A DNA stretch of 6,364 bases from Candidatus Omnitrophota bacterium. GTDB lineage: Bacteria > Omnitrophota > Gorgyraeia > Gygaellales > Profunditerraquicolaceae. Positions within the stretch are counted from its first letter, which is position 1, and every line of letters begins with the position of its first letter. Positions 4,041 to 6,364 of the stretch are shown piece after piece. Both the position numbers and the translations under genes were made by a program. The stretch covers positions 1 through 6,364 of the forward strand of contig JAQTTI010000060.1 of NCBI GenBank assembly GCA_028710845.1, in the 5' to 3' direction. Under the pieces are notes generated by a model, which was not told the origin of the DNA, ran no database searches, and saw only the letters and a program-made list of their open reading frames with translations.

Positions 4041-6364
4041 ATGCCCCGCCGAAACGACATCAATAAAATATTAATAATTGGCTCTGGACCGATAATTATC
4101 GGGCAAGCTTGTGAATTCGATTACTCCGGAACCCAGGCTTGTAAAGCCCTTAGGAAAGAGGGATATGAGATAGTATTGGTAAATTCCAACCCGGCCACAA
4201 TTATGACTGATCCGGAAATGGCTGATAGGACCTATATCGAGCCGCTTACTACCGAGAGCCTTGAAAAAATAATAGCCAAAGAAAAACCTGACGCCTTATT
4301 GCCGAACTTAGGCGGGCAGACCGGTTTAAACCTTGCTTCAAGCCTTTTTAAAGCCGGAATACTTAAGAAATACGGAGTTGAAGTAATCGGGGTGCAGGCT
4401 GATGCGATCGAAAGAGGAGAAGACCGGGAAGTATTTAAGGCAACAATGAAGCAACTGGGTATACCGGTTCCGGCTTCTGAGATTGCGCTAACCGTCGAGG
4501 AAGCGGAAACGATTGCCAAAAAGTTAGGTTTTCCGGTTGTTATCCGTCCGGCCTATACATTAGGGGGAACCGGCGGAGGCATTGTTTATAATGTTGAGGA
4601 ATTAAGGGTAATTGCCCAACGCGGCTTGAACATGAGTTTGGTTCATCAGATTTTAGTAGAAGAAGCGGTAATAGGATGGGAGGAACTCGAGCTGGAAGTG
4701 GTTCGCGACCAGAGAAATCAAAAGATTACCGTTTGCTTTATCGAAAATATAGACGCAATGGGAGTGCATACCGGAGACAGTTTTTGTGTTGCTCCAATGC
4801 TTACAGTGCCCATCGAGCTGCAGAGAAGAATGCAGGACTTATCTTACAAGATTGTTGATGCTATAGGGGTAGTAGGCGGAACAAATATCCAGTTTGCCCA
4901 TAACAAAAAAGATGATCGATTGGTAGTTATTGAGATCAATCCCCGCACTTCCCGTTCCTCGGCATTAGCTTCAAAGGCAACCGGTTTTCCGATTGCCATG
5001 GTTTCGACAAGGCTAGCCGTAGGTTTTTCTCTTGATGAAATTCCTTACTGGAGAGACGGTACGCTTGAAAAATACACGCCAAGCGGTGAATATGTGGTAA
5101 TAAAGTTTGCCCGTTGGGCGTTTGAGAAATTTCCCAAGGCCAAAGATATCTTAGGTACCCAGATGAAGGCCGTCGGGGAAGTTATGAGTATCGGCAAGAA
5201 CTTTAAAGAGGCTTTTCAAAAATCAATCCGTTCACTTGAAATAAGCAGGCACGGTTTAGGATGGGCTAAGAATTTTAAAGAGTTTTCTTTAAGCCAATTA
5301 AAAGAACGCCTGGCCATGCCTTCAAGCGAAAGAATTTTTCTTATGTACGAAGCTTTGCGCAAGGGAATGAGCCCGGATGAATTATACGCCCTTACGCATA
5401 TCGGTGTATGGTTTATTAAAGAAATGAAGGAGCTGGTTGATTTTGAAGAAAAGATTTTAAAATATACCTGGGAAAAATTACCCGATGCCGAATTAATAAA
5501 AGCAAAAGAATGGGGTTTCTCCGACCGGTATTTGGCTAAAATTTTCAATATTAAAGAATCACCAGTTCGCTTGCGCAGAATTAAACTTGGTAAGGTAGCC
5601 AGGTTTGAAGCTGTTCCGGTCAGCGGAGTGGATAATGCTTCGTATTACTACTCTACGTATAGTCCTGGCAAGGACCAGGTTCCTGTTTCCAACCGGAAAA
5701 AAGTAATGATTCTAGGCGGCGGGCCTAACCGGATCGGACAGGGTATTGAATTTGATTATACCTGCGTGCACGCGGCATTCGCTTTGCGCGACGAAGGCTA
5801 TGAATCGATAATGGTCAATTGTAACCCGGAAACCGTTTCTACTGATTACGATACCTCGAATAAACTTTATTTTGAACCTCTTACAATTGAAGATGTATTG
5901 GCGATTTACGAGAAAGAAAAACCTTTGGGCGTTATTGTGCAATTCGGGGGCCAAACCCCTTTAAATATAGCCCAAGAACTAAAAGAATGCGGAGTCAAAA
6001 TTTTAGGCACTACGCCTGAAAGCATTGCTTTTGCCGAAGACCGTGAGCTTTTCAGGCAGAAAATGATTGAATTAAATATACCTCAGCCGGAAAGCGGAAC
6101 CGCCCGTTCTTTGGATGAAGCGATCCAAATAGCTAACCGCATAGGTTATCCTTTAATGGTTAGGCCATCGTTTGTTTTAGGCGGCCGCGGAATGGAAATT
6201 ATTTATGATGAACAGATGCTGCGAAAATACGCTGTTGAAGCAATACAGGTCAGGCCTGAATACCCGATGCTTATCGACCGTTTTCTTGACAATGCGCTTG
6301 AAACTGAAGTAGATGCCCTTTCAGACGGTAAAGATACTTTTGTTGCCGCAATCATGGAGCATAT
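4041..6364 (+). CDS. carB: carbamoyl-phosphate synthase large subunit (3' partial)
   Basis: CarB makes carbamoyl phosphate from bicarbonate, two ATP and ammonia channelled from the glutaminase subunit CarA. The product feeds pyrimidine and arginine synthesis. ATG at 4041 follows a strong SD (AGGAGG, 4031-4036) at 4 nt. The frame stays open for 774 codons to the window edge; the full protein is usually about 1,070. The first ATP-grasp half covers 1 to about 400: NKILIIGSGPIIIGQACEFD, Arg169 in VIRPAYTLGGTGGG, EEAVIGWEELELEVVRD, and metal ligands Glu298 and Asn300 in IEINPRTSRSSALASKATG. The oligomerisation region covers about 400-552. The second synthetase half starts at about 553 (KKVMILGGGPNRIGQGIEFDY), and its second ATP-grasp reaches VRPSFVLGGRGMEIIYDE. 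The third part and the allosteric domain lie beyond 6364. No frameshift or lost key residue is visible. carA is not directly upstream; a TPR gene is. Confidence 0.97.
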   Translation, partial: MPRRNDINKILIIGSGPIIIGQACEFDYSGTQACKALRKEGYEIVLVNSNPATIMTDPEMADRTYIEPLTTESLEKIIAKEKPDALLPNLGGQTGLNLASSLFKAGILKKYGVEVIGVQADAIERGEDREVFKATMKQLGIPVPASEIALTVEEAETIAKKLGFPVVIRPAYTLGGTGGGIVYNVEELRVIAQRGLNMSLVHQILVEEAVIGWEELELEVVRDQRNQKITVCFIENIDAMGVHTGDSFCVAPMLTVPIELQRRMQDLSYKIVDAIGVVGGTNIQFAHNKKDDRLVVIEINPRTSRSSALASKATGFPIAMVSTRLAVGFSLDEIPYWRDGTLEKYTPSGEYVVIKFARWAFEKFPKAKDILGTQMKAVGEVMSIGKNFKEAFQKSIRSLEISRHGLGWAKNFKEFSLSQLKERLAMPSSERIFLMYEALRKGMSPDELYALTHIGVWFIKEMKELVDFEEKILKYTWEKLPDAELIKAKEWGFSDRYLAKIFNIKESPVRLRRIKLGKVARFEAVPVSGVDNASYYYSTYSPGKDQVPVSNRKKVMILGGGPNRIGQGIEFDYTCVHAAFALRDEGYESIMVNCNPETVSTDYDTSNKLYFEPLTIEDVLAIYEKEKPLGVIVQFGGQTPLNIAQELKECGVKILGTTPESIAFAEDRELFRQKMIELNIPQPESGTARSLDEAIQIANRIGYPLMVRPSFVLGGRGMEIIYDEQMLRKYAVEAIQVRPEYPMLIDRFLDNALETEVDALSDGKDTFVAAIMEH

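Noticed and set aside
4676..4858. 60-codon + strand ORF within carB
   Set aside because: It is out of frame inside a well-conserved carB segment with clear catalytic motifs. The reverse ORFs at 4232-4519, 5216-5548 and 5712-5954 fail for the same reason.

Overview
The window looks like a piece of chromosome from an uncultured Gram-negative bacterium. My best guess is a member of Candidatus Omnitrophota or a similar deep lineage. The guess rests on two proteins with signal peptides and TPRs, and on a small beta-rich module (residues 25-66 of the 312-residue protein) joined to TPRs, a pairing I associate with that group. No rRNA or other marker settles it. There is no sign of a mobile element, CRISPR array, tRNA or rRNA.

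All supported genes are on the + strand. Positions 3-251 are the 3' end of a TPR-like gene that starts before the window. Positions 369-860 encode a small exported TPR protein. A near-ideal sigma70 promoter (883-910) then leads through a leader of about 190 nt to mscL (1106-1429), a mechanosensitive channel without the usual C-terminal cytoplasmic part. Directly behind it, on a perfect Shine-Dalgarno, lies a 20-residue ORF (1460-1522) coding for a Cys-cluster, Lys-rich micropeptide. A terminator (1549-1578) closes this unit.

Positions 1610-1885 form a compact unit of their own: an extended -10 promoter, an ORF for a 39-residue single-pass membrane protein (1686-1805) and a bulged terminator (1854-1885). 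Next come an ACR3-family arsenite efflux permease (1929-2978) and, overlapping it by 4 bases, an exported TPR protein (2975-3913). Last is the 5' part of carB, the large subunit of carbamoyl-phosphate synthase, which has its own promoter candidate and SD and runs off the window at 6364.

The window mixes housekeeping (carB), osmotic protection (mscL) and metalloid efflux (acr3) with several small or repeat-based envelope proteins of unknown function. The least explained parts are the two tiny ORFs at 1460-1522 and 1686-1805. I see no clear multi-gene defence or biosynthetic system.
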